Assembly (NCBI RefSeq): GCF_003014695.1
Contig: NZ_PYAS01000002.1
Span: 496,001-560,000, forward strand
From: Dyadobacter jiangsuensis
GTDB lineage: Bacteria; Bacteroidota; Bacteroidia; Cytophagales; Spirosomataceae
DNA: 64,000 nt
Reading direction: 5' to 3'
Of this stretch, positions 51,321-60,188 are shown one piece after another; the first letter of the stretch is position 1; each line of letters begins with the position of its first letter. The translations under genes were made by a program, and so were the position numbers. Under the pieces are notes generated by a model. The model did not search any database and was not told the DNA's origin. It worked only from the letters and a program-made list of their open reading frames with translations.

Positions 51321-54113
51321 CTAGAAACTAAAACTGACCCTCGCGAACAGGTATCGGCCGTTGAAACCCATTTGCTGCACACGGCGGGAGTATACGAATC
51401 GGCCCGAGCTCACATTCCCCGAATGCGTATGTTTGTCCTGATAAACATCCAGCACATTGTTCGCGCCGATCGTCAGGCCGATGCCTTTCACGACATCATA
51501 GCTCAATGCAAGGTCAGTAACCACCTTGGCGCCGAAAGTCTGATCGAGCGTTTCCTTCTGCCCGGTTAATGCATTGACAGGCCATGCGTCCGGTTTGTCG
51601 GGATCGATGGTCGGGTCCCAATAAGTTGCCTCGCCGAACCGCACGCCACGGAGCATTGCGCCAAATTTTCCTGCTTTATAGTTGATGGTCAGGCTCTGCT
51701 TGTTCCGCGGGCTTGCGATCTCAAACCTGCTCAAATCTTCCCGGTTGAAATAGGTGTTGACCTGCTTGGTCTGTACCAGAATATCCGATGCATGGATAAT
51801 AGGTTTTCCGTCCGCACCTTTTTTGACCTTGTTTTGGATAAATGTCCCCGCCAGTACTGCCCGCAGTGATTGGTTGCGTCCAAACCTGGTATTGTAGGAA
51901 AGCACGCCTTCGATCCCGCGCGAACGCGTGTCGACCGCATTGGAAAAGAAATTGGCTGTCGTCGCATTCGCCGCGGCCAGCTGGGCTTTGAGGTTGGCAT
52001 TACCGCCATCGTTGAAGTTGTTTGTTAACACAATGCGGTCGTCAATGTCGATCTGGTAGGCATCGACGGTCAGTTCAAATGCATTGCTGATCTGGATCGT
52101 CGTCCCGACGGTGAAGCTTTGGGAGGTTTCCTGTTTGAGCTTCGGTATGCCGAGGATTTCAGCCGGTTTACTGTCGTTGGTGAATGTGCCGCTTTCTTGC
52201 GCTACTTGCTGGCCGTTCTGGGTTACGAAAAGCGTATTCGTTTTGGCATAGTACCGTTGCTGCAACGACGGCGCGCGGAACCCGCTGCTGGCCGAAGCCC
52301 GCAGTGCAATGCCGTCGGTGATTTTGTAGCGGGTCGCAACTTTGTAATTAAGGGTATTCCCGAAGTCGGAATAGTTTTCAAAGCGGAGCGCCGCGCTGAG
52401 GACCCATGATTTGGTAATATCCTGTTCGAGATCCAGGTAGCCCGCCACGCTATGCCTGGAATGCGATCCTGCATTCTGTGGAAAGAAGCCCGAAAATACC
52501 TGTGCGCCGGCGGGCACGCCTGCTGCGACATCATAGTTTTTATAGGAGGCCTCCTCACCAGCGGTGATCGTGTATTTCTCGCTTCGCTGCTCGGCTCCGA
52601 GCGCGACGTTCAGGCCGTGCAGCACATCGAACTTCCTGCCGAAATCCAGGTTAATGGTATTTTGGGAAAATCCGTTGCCTCCGGCATTGAACTCCCGCTG
52701 AAAGTTGGCGATGGAAACCGCCTGGGTATAGTTCACGGAGTTGGTAATGCGGTAGTCGAAGTCGTTTTTACCGAATGTGTTGCTCAAATCGAACCGCCAT
52801 TCACCCAGCTTTCCGCGGATACCTGCCGCCGCCGAAATGTCCGTCACGTCGCTGTTGATCTCCGGTAAAAAGCCATTGGGATACACCGCGAATACATTCG
52901 TGCGCACGGCTGCGGGTACGCCATTGGGATACCTGTAAAAGCCAGCCGCATTTCCTTTCTTTTTATTGTACTGGCCAAATGCATATACATCCAGCTGCTC
53001 ATTGAGCGGAATGTCGGCATTGACCACCACACCGCCGCCTTTCACTTCCGAGTTACCGATGCGCATGTCGAAGTCGTTCCGTGTCAGGCCTCTTTGCGCG
53101 AGCACCTCATCATCGACTACCTTACCGTCCACCGCCGGGAACAACTGACCTGTGTAGGTGCCGGTACGGTTGGTCGCTCCGCGTTTCACATATTCGCCGG
53201 TGATATTCACGAAACCTTTCTGGCCCACTTTCAGCCCGTAATTGAGGCCTACCTGCGCGGTACCACCGTCCGAGACGTTCACGGAAGCATCCTTATTGTT
53301 GTTGATAATGTAGTTCTTGTCATAGCTCGTGACATTCTCTCCATAGGACACATTACCACTCAACCCTGTGCGGCTTTTCAATATGATGTTGATCACGCCT
53401 GCAATGGCATCCGAACCATATTGCGCGGTGGCGCCGTCGCGCAGGATTTCGATTTTCTCCACTGCCGTGGCTGGGATCGCATTCAAATCGGTTCCCACCG
53501 TGCCTCGATTCACCGTACCATTTACATTCACCAGCGACGATTGGTGCCGCCTTTTGCCGTTCACGAGTACAAGTACCTGGTCGGGCCCCAGGCCGCGGAG
53601 CTGTGCGGGATCGATGTGGTCGGTGCCATCGGAGATCGTTTGCCGGGATGATTGGAACGAAGGTGCGACGTAGGTAAGGATCTGATTGATATCCACTTGT
53701 CCGACGCTATTGGTGATCTGAGATACCGGGATAATATCAACCGGAACAGGGGAGTCAATACGCGAGCGTCCGCCGCTGCGCGAGCCCGTTACGACAATCT
53801 CTCCGAGTACTTCCGACGATTCGGCTAATGCGATATTCAACGGAGCCGACTGCCCCGCCGAAACGACTGCGGGGACGATCTTAGGCGTATAGCCGATGAA
53901 GGAAATCACGATGTTGTACGTACCATCGGCCATATTCAGTGAGAAATTTCCATCTGCATCGGTGACGGTTCCGGTGTTGGTGCCCTGTACCAGGATCGAT
54001 ACGCCGGGCAGCGGCGCTCCATTCTTTTCGTCGGAAATTCTCCCTTTTACGGACTGCGCCAAAGCATGAAATGAAGCGGAAATGAGAAGCAGAAGTAATA
54101 GCTTTTTTTTCAT
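51321..54113 (-). CDS. TonB-dependent receptor with carboxypeptidase-D-like N-domain
   Basis: Outer-membrane active transporter of 930 residues: signal peptide (about 1-19), carboxypeptidase-regulatory-like domain (about 20-95), TonB-box-like EIVVTGSRSGG, a plug with LRGLGPDQVLVLVNGKRRH and VEKIEILRDGATAQYGSDAIAGVINI, and a barrel ending FARVSFSF. The plug motifs are those of classic TonB receptors, not SusC, and there is no SusD next to it. The ligand is unknown; siderophore, cobalamin or a small organic are possible. Confidence 0.93.
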   Translation of the reverse strand: MKKKLLLLLLISASFHALAQSVKGRISDEKNGAPLPGVSILVQGTNTGTVTDADGNFSLNMADGTYNIVISFIGYTPKIVPAVVSAGQSAPLNIALAESSEVLGEIVVTGSRSGGRSRIDSPVPVDIIPVSQITNSVGQVDINQILTYVAPSFQSSRQTISDGTDHIDPAQLRGLGPDQVLVLVNGKRRHQSSLVNVNGTVNRGTVGTDLNAIPATAVEKIEILRDGATAQYGSDAIAGVINIILKSRTGLSGNVSYGENVTSYDKNYIINNNKDASVNVSDGGTAQVGLNYGLKVGQKGFVNITGEYVKRGATNRTGTYTGQLFPAVDGKVVDDEVLAQRGLTRNDFDMRIGNSEVKGGGVVVNADIPLNEQLDVYAFGQYNKKKGNAAGFYRYPNGVPAAVRTNVFAVYPNGFLPEINSDVTDISAAAGIRGKLGEWRFDLSNTFGKNDFDYRITNSVNYTQAVSIANFQREFNAGGNGFSQNTINLDFGRKFDVLHGLNVALGAEQRSEKYTITAGEEASYKNYDVAAGVPAGAQVFSGFFPQNAGSHSRHSVAGYLDLEQDITKSWVLSAALRFENYSDFGNTLNYKVATRYKITDGIALRASASSGFRAPSLQQRYYAKTNTLFVTQNGQQVAQESGTFTNDSKPAEILGIPKLKQETSQSFTVGTTIQISNAFELTVDAYQIDIDDRIVLTNNFNDGGNANLKAQLAAANATTANFFSNAVDTRSRGIEGVLSYNTRFGRNQSLRAVLAGTFIQNKVKKGADGKPIIHASDILVQTKQVNTYFNREDLSRFEIASPRNKQSLTINYKAGKFGAMLRGVRFGEATYWDPTIDPDKPDAWPVNALTGQKETLDQTFGAKVVTDLALSYDVVKGIGLTIGANNVLDVYQDKHTHSGNVSSGRFVYSRRVQQMGFNGRYLFARVSFSF

Positions 54114-54148
54114 AGACTGTGTGTTTAAGTGATCAAGTGTTTGTTGAT

Positions 54149-54183
54149 AAATAGTATTAAATTATCAAATTACTATACTATTT
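54149..54183 (-). promoter_or_regulatory. AT-rich inverted repeat upstream of the TonB-dependent receptor
   Basis: AAATAGTAT at 54149-54157 is inverted as ATACTATTT at 54175-54183 with a 17-base spacer, 36-70 bases before the receptor start. It could be an operator. I cannot name a regulator. Confidence 0.3.
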
Positions 54184-54237
54184 ATACAAAAGTTAAACAA
54201 GCTGGCTGCCAAAACCAAATATCCGGGCAAAGAAAAA

Positions 54238-54261
54238 GCCGGCCCGGAAATCCGGACCGGC
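54238..54261 (-). terminator. Terminator after mdh
   Basis: GCCGGCCCGG pairs with CCGGACCGGC with one mismatch and a 4-base loop, followed on the minus strand by a U run. It ends the mdh transcript before the TonB-receptor promoter region. Confidence 0.8.
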
Positions 54262-54287
54262 CTGTATTTTAGCTATTTAACTTTCGC

Positions 54288-55214
54288 TTACAAGTTCAAA
54301 GCCGCATTCATTGACCGAACGGCCTCCGCTGACTTTTCAAACGCCGCTTTTTCGGCATCGGCCAGGCGCAGGTTGATGATCTTTTCCCAGCCTCCGCGAC
54401 CCAATACGACCGGCACGCCCATGCAAATGTCTTTCTGGCCGTATTCGCCGTTCAGGTAAACGCTGCAAGGCACAATGCGTTTCTGATTGCGGACGATACT
54501 TTCCACGAGCATCATCGTAGCAGCACCCGGTGCATACCATGCTGAGGTGCCGATGAGTTTGGTGAGTGTCGCGCCGCCTACCATCGTGTCGGCAGCCACT
54601 TTTTCGAGCTGGTCGGCCGAAAGGAAGCGGCTTACAGGAATACCGTTGTAGGTGGCCAGGCGAGTCAATGGAATCATGGTCGTATCACCGTGTCCGCCGA
54701 TTACCATACCGTGAATATCCAGCGGCGAAACGTCCATCGCCAATGCGAGATAGGTTTTGAAGCGTGCACTATCCAATGCACCGCCCATACCGATCAGACG
54801 TTTCTTGGGAATACCCGATTCTTTCAAAGCCAGGTACGTCATGGTATCCATCGGGTTGGACACTACGATCACGATCGCTTTCGGTGAATATTTCAGAAGG
54901 TTTTCGGTCACTCCCTTTACGATTCCTGCATTGATGCCGATCAGCTCTTCACGGGTCATACCCGGCTTACGAGGCAGCCCCGAAGTGATCACCACCACAT
55001 CCGAGCCTTTGGTTTTCTCGTAATCATTGGTCGAGCCGATGGGCTTGGTGTTGAATCCCAGCAAGGCTGCTGTCTGGTACATATCCAGTGACTTACCTTC
55101 GCTGACACCCTCTTTGATATCCAGCAACACCACTTCTTCTGCCAGCTCACGACGAATGATATTATCGGCAGTGGTTGCGCCTACTGCACCCGCACCTACA
55201 ACAGTAATCTTCAT
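54288..55214 (-). CDS. mdh: Malate dehydrogenase, LDH-like type
   Basis: NAD-dependent oxidation of malate to oxaloacetate in the TCA cycle. The 308-residue protein has the nucleotide loop GAGAVG at 7-12, the substrate arginines Arg82 and Arg88 in PRKPGMTR (Arg at 82 marks malate over lactate), Asp148 and the catalytic His175 in GGHGDTTM. It is transcribed alone, with a terminator downstream. Confidence 0.96.
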   Translation of the reverse strand: MKITVVGAGAVGATTADNIIRRELAEEVVLLDIKEGVSEGKSLDMYQTAALLGFNTKPIGSTNDYEKTKGSDVVVITSGLPRKPGMTREELIGINAGIVKGVTENLLKYSPKAIVIVVSNPMDTMTYLALKESGIPKKRLIGMGGALDSARFKTYLALAMDVSPLDIHGMVIGGHGDTTMIPLTRLATYNGIPVSRFLSADQLEKVAADTMVGGATLTKLIGTSAWYAPGAATMMLVESIVRNQKRIVPCSVYLNGEYGQKDICMGVPVVLGRGGWEKIINLRLADAEKAAFEKSAEAVRSMNAALNL

Positions 55215-55407
55215 AGGGAAATATGGTTAATTGTATAGAAATTGATGCTTTTTATATTTTTTCCTAAAAGTATGATACATAATTTGTTTAAACCAAGCGG
55301 AAATTGATTTTTTGCCGCAAAACCTCCGGCTGCCATCCGGAACGCAATTTTTTCTGTAAGTTGATAGTTATAATGGCTTTATAAACCACTTTTCCCTGCT
55401 TTGTACC

Positions 55408-55839
55408 ATGAAGGATGAGTCAATGATTTCGCGGATTTTACAGTCTATATTTTTTAAGAATGCCAAAGGGAAAGCAGGACGTTACGCCAGAAATTCTACC
55501 CGGTTGTTTGAACTTGCCAAAGAGGTGCTGGGAAAGCTCCAGACGGTGGGTTTCAAAGGAAACCTCTCCGAATTCCAGTCGAGTGTGCAGCTGCTGCTCC
55601 GCATGGTGAAGGCTTACGCCTCCGGCGAATATAAGGAGCTTCCATGGAAAAGTCTGGTGTCGATAGTCGCTGTGCTCATTTATTTCGTATCTCCCATAGA
55701 CCTTATTCCTGACTTCCTGCCGGTTATCGGTATCACCGATGACGTGGCCCTGGTGGTGTGGCTCATCAAGACGCTGGGTGAAGATATCCGGAAATTTGCC
55801 GATTGGGAGAAGGTGACCAAGACAATTAATATCGGATAA
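55408..55839 (+). CDS. YkvA family protein (DUF1232)
   Basis: A 143-residue protein with the DUF1232 core, a membrane-embedded segment with IYFVSPIDLIPDFLPVIGITDD (about 92-113, in two halves around the conserved PIDLIPD). The N-terminal half is basic and helical. The family is widespread and of unknown function. It is 70 bases upstream of tatA, which seems to have its own promoter. Confidence 0.88.
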   Translation: MKDESMISRILQSIFFKNAKGKAGRYARNSTRLFELAKEVLGKLQTVGFKGNLSEFQSSVQLLLRMVKAYASGEYKELPWKSLVSIVAVLIYFVSPIDLIPDFLPVIGITDDVALVVWLIKTLGEDIRKFADWEKVTKTINIG

Positions 55840-55857
55840 AAGTCACGGCAGGTCTGG

Positions 55858-55885
55858 TTGTTATTAAAAAGAATAGTTATTTTTG
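55858..55885 (+). promoter_or_regulatory. Putative promoter of tatA
   Basis: TTG at 55858-55860 and TATTTTTG at 55878-55885 are spaced by 17 bases, 24 bases before the tatA ATG. Confidence 0.55.
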
Positions 55886-55909
55886 TAAACATTAATAAAA
55901 GAAACAGAT

Positions 55910-56110
55910 ATGGAATCAATAACCGTTTTAGGAATTATGGGGTTGGGCGGACAGGAGATCTTCCTGGTTGCTCTGTTCGTGTTGCTTTTCTTCGGAGCAA
56001 AGAAAATCCCAGAACTTATGCGCGGTTTGGGGCAGGGTATCAATGAGTTCAAGAACGCTACTAAAGACGTTAAGGAAAATATTGAAAAAAGCATGGAAGA
56101 CCCCAAATAA
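55910..56110 (+). CDS. tatA: Sec-independent translocase protein TatA/E
   Basis: A 66-residue pore-forming component of the twin-arginine translocase. A short N-terminal membrane helix (about 13-29, [17 protein letters not shown]) with the FGAKKIPEL hinge is followed by an amphipathic helix and charged tail, as in TatA. tatB-like and tatC genes are not in the window; many Bacteroidota have TatA-TatC only. Confidence 0.95.
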   Translation: MESITVLGIMGLGGQEIFLVALFVLLFFGAKKIPELMRGLGQGINEFKNATKDVKENIEKSMEDPK

Positions 56111-56137
56111 CGCTTCCATCTTATCGAAGGTTTGATC

Positions 56138-56169
56138 CAGAGCCATTAAGCTACCACTTAACGGCTCTG
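56138..56169 (+). terminator. Terminator after tatA
   Basis: CAGAGCC at 56138-56144 pairs with GGCTCTG at 56163-56169, with an inner TTAAG/CTTAA pairing, followed by ATTCTTTATTT. It lies between tatA and gatA. Confidence 0.75.
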
Positions 56170-56202
56170 ATTCTTTATTTACAACCCCACAAAAAAATTA
56201 CC

Positions 56203-57645
56203 TTGAAAGAGTATCTGACGCTGGCCGAAATTCAGAGAGATCTACGTGAAGAAGGTTTGACGTGCGTCAAGTTGGTTGACCACTATTTGGAAAAAATAGA
56301 GGCTAACAAGCATCTCAATGCTTTCGTTGAAGTTTATACAGAGGAAGCAAAAAAGGCCGCTCTGGCCGTAGATGCGAAGATCGCCAATGGTACTGCCGGA
56401 AAACTGGCAGGGATGGTGATCGGTCTTAAAGATGTACTTTCGCTCACTGGCCACGGCTTGCAGGCCGGAAGCCAGATTCTTCAAAATTATACAGCACCCT
56501 ATACCGCAACCGCCGTGCAGCGGCTTATCGATGAGGACGCGATCATCATCGGGCGGCAAAACTGCGACGAGTTTGCGATGGGTTCTTCGAATGAAAATTC
56601 CTCGTTCGGGCCGGTGCTGAATGCCGTTAACAATGCCAAAGTTCCGGGAGGGTCGTCGGGTGGTTCGGCAGTAGCCGTCCAGGCCGGGCTTTGCCATGCT
56701 TCGCTGGGAAGCGATACCGGAGGTTCGGTGCGGCAGCCGGCCGCATTCTGCGGTGTGATCGGTGTGAAGCCTTCCTATGGACGTGTATCACGCTACGGGC
56801 TCATTGCCTATGCTTCGTCTTTCGACTGCATTGGCCCGATTACCAAAAGTGTCGCGGACTCGGCATTGCTTCTCGAAGTGATGTCCGGTGCCGATGATTT
56901 CGACAGCACGGTTTCGGAACGTCCGGTGCCCGCTTACACGGCCAATCTGGAATGGAAAGGCAAAGCGAAAATCGGGTATGTTCGGAGCGCGGTAGAGAAT
57001 GAAGCGATAGCGCCGGAAATCCGCCGGCAAACATCCGAAGTACTCGATCGCCTGCGGGCGGAAGGGCATGAGGTGACCGGTATCGATATGCCTTTGCTGG
57101 ATTCACTTTTGCCAACCTATTATATTCTGACGACCGCCGAGGCAAGCTCGAACCTGTCTCGTTTCGATGGTGTGCGGTACGGTTACCGCAGCCCCGAATC
57201 CGTGGATTTGGAGAGCATGTATAAGAAGACCCGTACAGAAGGTTTTGGCGATGAGGTAAGGAGAAGAATACTATTGGGTACTTTCGTATTAAGTGCAAAT
57301 TATTACGATGCATACTATACCAAGGCGCAACGCGTTAGAAGATTGGTGCGGGAGGAAACGGGCCGGTTTTTCGAGCAGTTCGATTTCCTGATTTCACCGG
57401 TAACACCTACCACAGCTTTTACGATTGGTGAAAAGACGGAAGATCCGTTACAAATGTATCTGGCCGATATTTTCACTGTGCAGGCGAATGTCGTGGGCAA
57501 TCCTGCGGTATCCATTCCCAACGGGCTGGACGACCAGGGAATGCCGATCGGGATTCAAATCATGGCCCCTTATTTCGGCGAGGAAAAAATGCTGGCATTT
57601 GCCAACTACCTTACCGGATTGAATAAGGAAGTGACCGTAGCGTAG
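56203..57645 (+). CDS. gatA: Asp/Glu-tRNA amidotransferase subunit A
   Basis: Glutaminase subunit of GatCAB, which amidates mischarged Glu-tRNA(Gln) or Asp-tRNA(Asn). The 480-residue amidase-family protein has the Ser-cis-Ser-Lys triad Lys76 (GLKDV), Ser151 (GGSSGGS) and Ser175 (DTGGSVR), each three positions from the usual GatA numbering. The start is TTG. gatB and gatC are not adjacent, which is normal in this phylum. Confidence 0.96.
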   Translation: MKEYLTLAEIQRDLREEGLTCVKLVDHYLEKIEANKHLNAFVEVYTEEAKKAALAVDAKIANGTAGKLAGMVIGLKDVLSLTGHGLQAGSQILQNYTAPYTATAVQRLIDEDAIIIGRQNCDEFAMGSSNENSSFGPVLNAVNNAKVPGGSSGGSAVAVQAGLCHASLGSDTGGSVRQPAAFCGVIGVKPSYGRVSRYGLIAYASSFDCIGPITKSVADSALLLEVMSGADDFDSTVSERPVPAYTANLEWKGKAKIGYVRSAVENEAIAPEIRRQTSEVLDRLRAEGHEVTGIDMPLLDSLLPTYYILTTAEASSNLSRFDGVRYGYRSPESVDLESMYKKTRTEGFGDEVRRRILLGTFVLSANYYDAYYTKAQRVRRLVREETGRFFEQFDFLISPVTPTTAFTIGEKTEDPLQMYLADIFTVQANVVGNPAVSIPNGLDDQGMPIGIQIMAPYFGEEKMLAFANYLTGLNKEVTVA

Positions 57646-57896
57646 AATCAGTATACTAGGTGAACGCTGTGCTGATCACCAGTGTTTTAAGGAAAATTAT
57701 CATGCCAGAATGACGGGCAAATAGGTTACGTTGTTCTGAAAGAAGATGTTGCGAATATTTAAAAATGTATTAGAGATTATTCTGATTCATCTGGCTAATT
57801 CAAACCCCAAAGGACTCGTCTATCTGTAAGTGAATCATCAACAGGTACAAGCCATTGAAAACCGTGAATTGATTAACCTTCAAAAAACATTTATTA
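57646..57896 (+). other. Intergenic region before the lytic transglycosylase
   Basis: A 251-base stretch with no open frame I trust, no strong hairpin and no clear promoter box. It presumably carries the promoter of the transglycosylase gene. Confidence 0.4.
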
Positions 57897-59465
57897 ATGA
57901 GGATTTCGAAAAGAGTATTGTGGCTCGGAGCCATGTGTGCAGGGTTCTGGAATGCGCCTGTCGGGGCGATGGTTCCACAGGTGAGTTTGACGTCCGGGCA
58001 GGATACGGTTGAGACTATTGCTCAGGAAGAAGATGATTTGATGCCATCACTCCCGGAAGTCGAGGAAATCGGAGCCAATCCGGCGGTGCCTCAGGAGCTT
58101 TTGAAAGAGCGGTTTGCGAAGCTTGAAAAATCGATTCCGCTTACCTACCACAAATCTTCGCACGAATTTGTAGAATACTTCATCTACAAAAAAGCAAAAT
58201 TCACGCAGACGATGATGGAGCGCATGCCGCTCTATTTTCCGCTGTTCGAAAAGGCATTGGCCAAACACGGGTTGCCTACCGAACTGAAATACCTTTCGAT
58301 GATCGAATCGGGACTCAACCCGACAGTAATTTCCCACGCACATGCAGGAGGCCTTTGGCAGTTCATGCCGGCAACGGGACGGGAATTCGGTCTTTACCAG
58401 GATAAATACATTGATGAACGCTTCGAGCCGGCCAAGGCGACGGAAGCAGCTTGTCTTTATCTCAAACAGCTTTATAACATCTTCGGCGACTGGGAGCTTG
58501 CGTTGGCTTCGTATAACACAGGACCGGGCAATGTAAAACGCGCCATGCGCCGGTCACGCGGGACTACCTTCTGGACGATCTACAACGTCCTTCCCCGCGA
58601 AACCCGCTCTTACGTACCACAGTATGTAGCGATGAACTACATGATGAATTACGGGTACGATCACGGCATTTTTCCTGAAAATACTGAGTTTCAGATCCCT
58701 AATGACACGATTCATATCAACGGCTATATCGACCTTGCAACGTTTTGCAACAACGCTAGCATCGATTTCGAAGTCCTCAAAAAGCTGAATCCGCAGATCA
58801 CAAAGACGATACTTCCGGACCAGACGCGCGACTTTGTATTGAAAGTGCCAAGCGTACGCTTCACTTACCTGACGAGCAACCGGGCATCGATTATGGACTC
58901 CTGTACCCGGAAATATCTTCGCTCCGGTGTGATGGTGGCGAAAGCCGACAGCACTAAAACGGATTCGCTGGGTGGTAGTGGATCTTTCCCTTACGTACTC
59001 GCATCGAACGTGCAGAATGTATCGGACGATGAAGATTATGAAGAAGACGGTGAGGTAGAAACGATCCAGCGCAGCCGTACCAAACGCGTATCGTATACCG
59101 TCCGCCGCGGCGACAATGTAGCCGGCATCGCGCGGAAATACGGCGTGTCGGTAGCGGCAGTCCGCAAATGGAACCACATCCGTCGCAATAATATCCGTCG
59201 GGGACAGCGCCTCGTGATCTACAAAGAGGTGAAGGAAACTGTACCAGCAACCCGTATCGCAGCCAAAGCAAGGCCACAGCTGGATGAAGAGCAAGTGGCA
59301 AAGCAGCAGCGTCATACCCGGAAACGTTATCATACCGTACAAAAAGGAGATACATTATGGATTATTTCGCAGCGATACGGTCTGGAAATCGGTCAGTTGA
59401 AAAAGCGGAACAAGATCAGGGGCAACTCGATCAAGCCTGGTCAAAAACTGATCATTTCTACCTAG
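57897..59465 (+). CDS. mltD: MltD-type membrane-bound lytic transglycosylase with two LysM
   Basis: Cleaves peptidoglycan strands in the periplasm. The 522-residue protein has a signal peptide (about 1-24), an SLT domain (about 115-260) with catalytic Glu137 in SMIESGLNP, AGGLWQFMPATGR and ASYNTGPGNVKRA, an acidic low-complexity linker (about 380-390), and two C-terminal LysM domains (about 396-442 and 474-520) that bind glycan. The architecture matches MltD. RuvA follows 33 bases later. Confidence 0.93.
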   Translation: MRISKRVLWLGAMCAGFWNAPVGAMVPQVSLTSGQDTVETIAQEEDDLMPSLPEVEEIGANPAVPQELLKERFAKLEKSIPLTYHKSSHEFVEYFIYKKAKFTQTMMERMPLYFPLFEKALAKHGLPTELKYLSMIESGLNPTVISHAHAGGLWQFMPATGREFGLYQDKYIDERFEPAKATEAACLYLKQLYNIFGDWELALASYNTGPGNVKRAMRRSRGTTFWTIYNVLPRETRSYVPQYVAMNYMMNYGYDHGIFPENTEFQIPNDTIHINGYIDLATFCNNASIDFEVLKKLNPQITKTILPDQTRDFVLKVPSVRFTYLTSNRASIMDSCTRKYLRSGVMVAKADSTKTDSLGGSGSFPYVLASNVQNVSDDEDYEEDGEVETIQRSRTKRVSYTVRRGDNVAGIARKYGVSVAAVRKWNHIRRNNIRRGQRLVIYKEVKETVPATRIAAKARPQLDEEQVAKQQRHTRKRYHTVQKGDTLWIISQRYGLEIGQLKKRNKIRGNSIKPGQKLIIST

Positions 59466-59498
59466 AAATTAACGCTTCAACATACACATACTATTTTT

Positions 59499-60089
59499 AT
59501 GATTGCCTACGTTAACGGGATTGTAACTTATAAAGACCCAGCGTACGCTATCATCGATGTCAACGGAGTAGGTTACGAGGTCAGGATCTCATTACAGACC
59601 TACACTTCGCTCCCCGACATTGGTGCCCGGTGCAAGCTGGTAACGTTTCTCAATATACGGGAAGATGCCCACGTCCTTTACGGTTTTTGGGGAAATGATG
59701 AGAAGAAACTGTTCCTGGATCTGACAAGCATTTCAGGAATCGGGCCGTCAACAGCGCTCGTAATGCTCTCCTCGCTTTCCTCTTCGGAAATCCGTCAGGG
59801 AATCATTGATGAAGACCTGCGCCTGATCCAGTCGATCAAGGGTATAGGGTCCAAGACTGCTCAACGCGTAATCCTCGAACTAAGAGACAAAATTCGAAAG
59901 GAAGAACTCGTTTCAACAGGTGCCAAGTCTGCTGAACCGTCGTCAAGCACTCTCCGGAGTGAAGCGTTGGCTGCGCTCGTTACTTTGGGTATTCCAAAGC
60001 CAACGGCGGAGAAAAGTCTGGATGCCATCATCAAGCGTGAGGGACAATCCATTAGTGTTGAAAATCTGATCAAACTGGCGTTACGTTAA
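59499..60089 (+). CDS. ruvA: Holliday junction DNA helicase subunit RuvA
   Basis: Junction-binding subunit that targets RuvB. The 196-residue protein has the N-terminal OB fold (about 1-63), tandem helix-hairpin-helix motifs (LTSISGIGPSTALVML and IQSIKGIGSKTAQRVILEL), a flexible linker and the C-terminal RuvB-binding domain (about 150-196). It directly precedes sprA, an arrangement I recall from other gliding Bacteroidota. Confidence 0.97.
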   Translation: MIAYVNGIVTYKDPAYAIIDVNGVGYEVRISLQTYTSLPDIGARCKLVTFLNIREDAHVLYGFWGNDEKKLFLDLTSISGIGPSTALVMLSSLSSSEIRQGIIDEDLRLIQSIKGIGSKTAQRVILELRDKIRKEELVSTGAKSAEPSSSTLRSEALAALVTLGIPKPTAEKSLDAIIKREGQSISVENLIKLALR

Positions 60090-60188
60090 CCGGAACTGCA
60101 ATGATATTTGGTGAAAAATTTTACAAGTGTAAAATCGTGTTGATGGATTTGTTTGTAAATACAACCTTCTCTAAATAAGTATATTACC

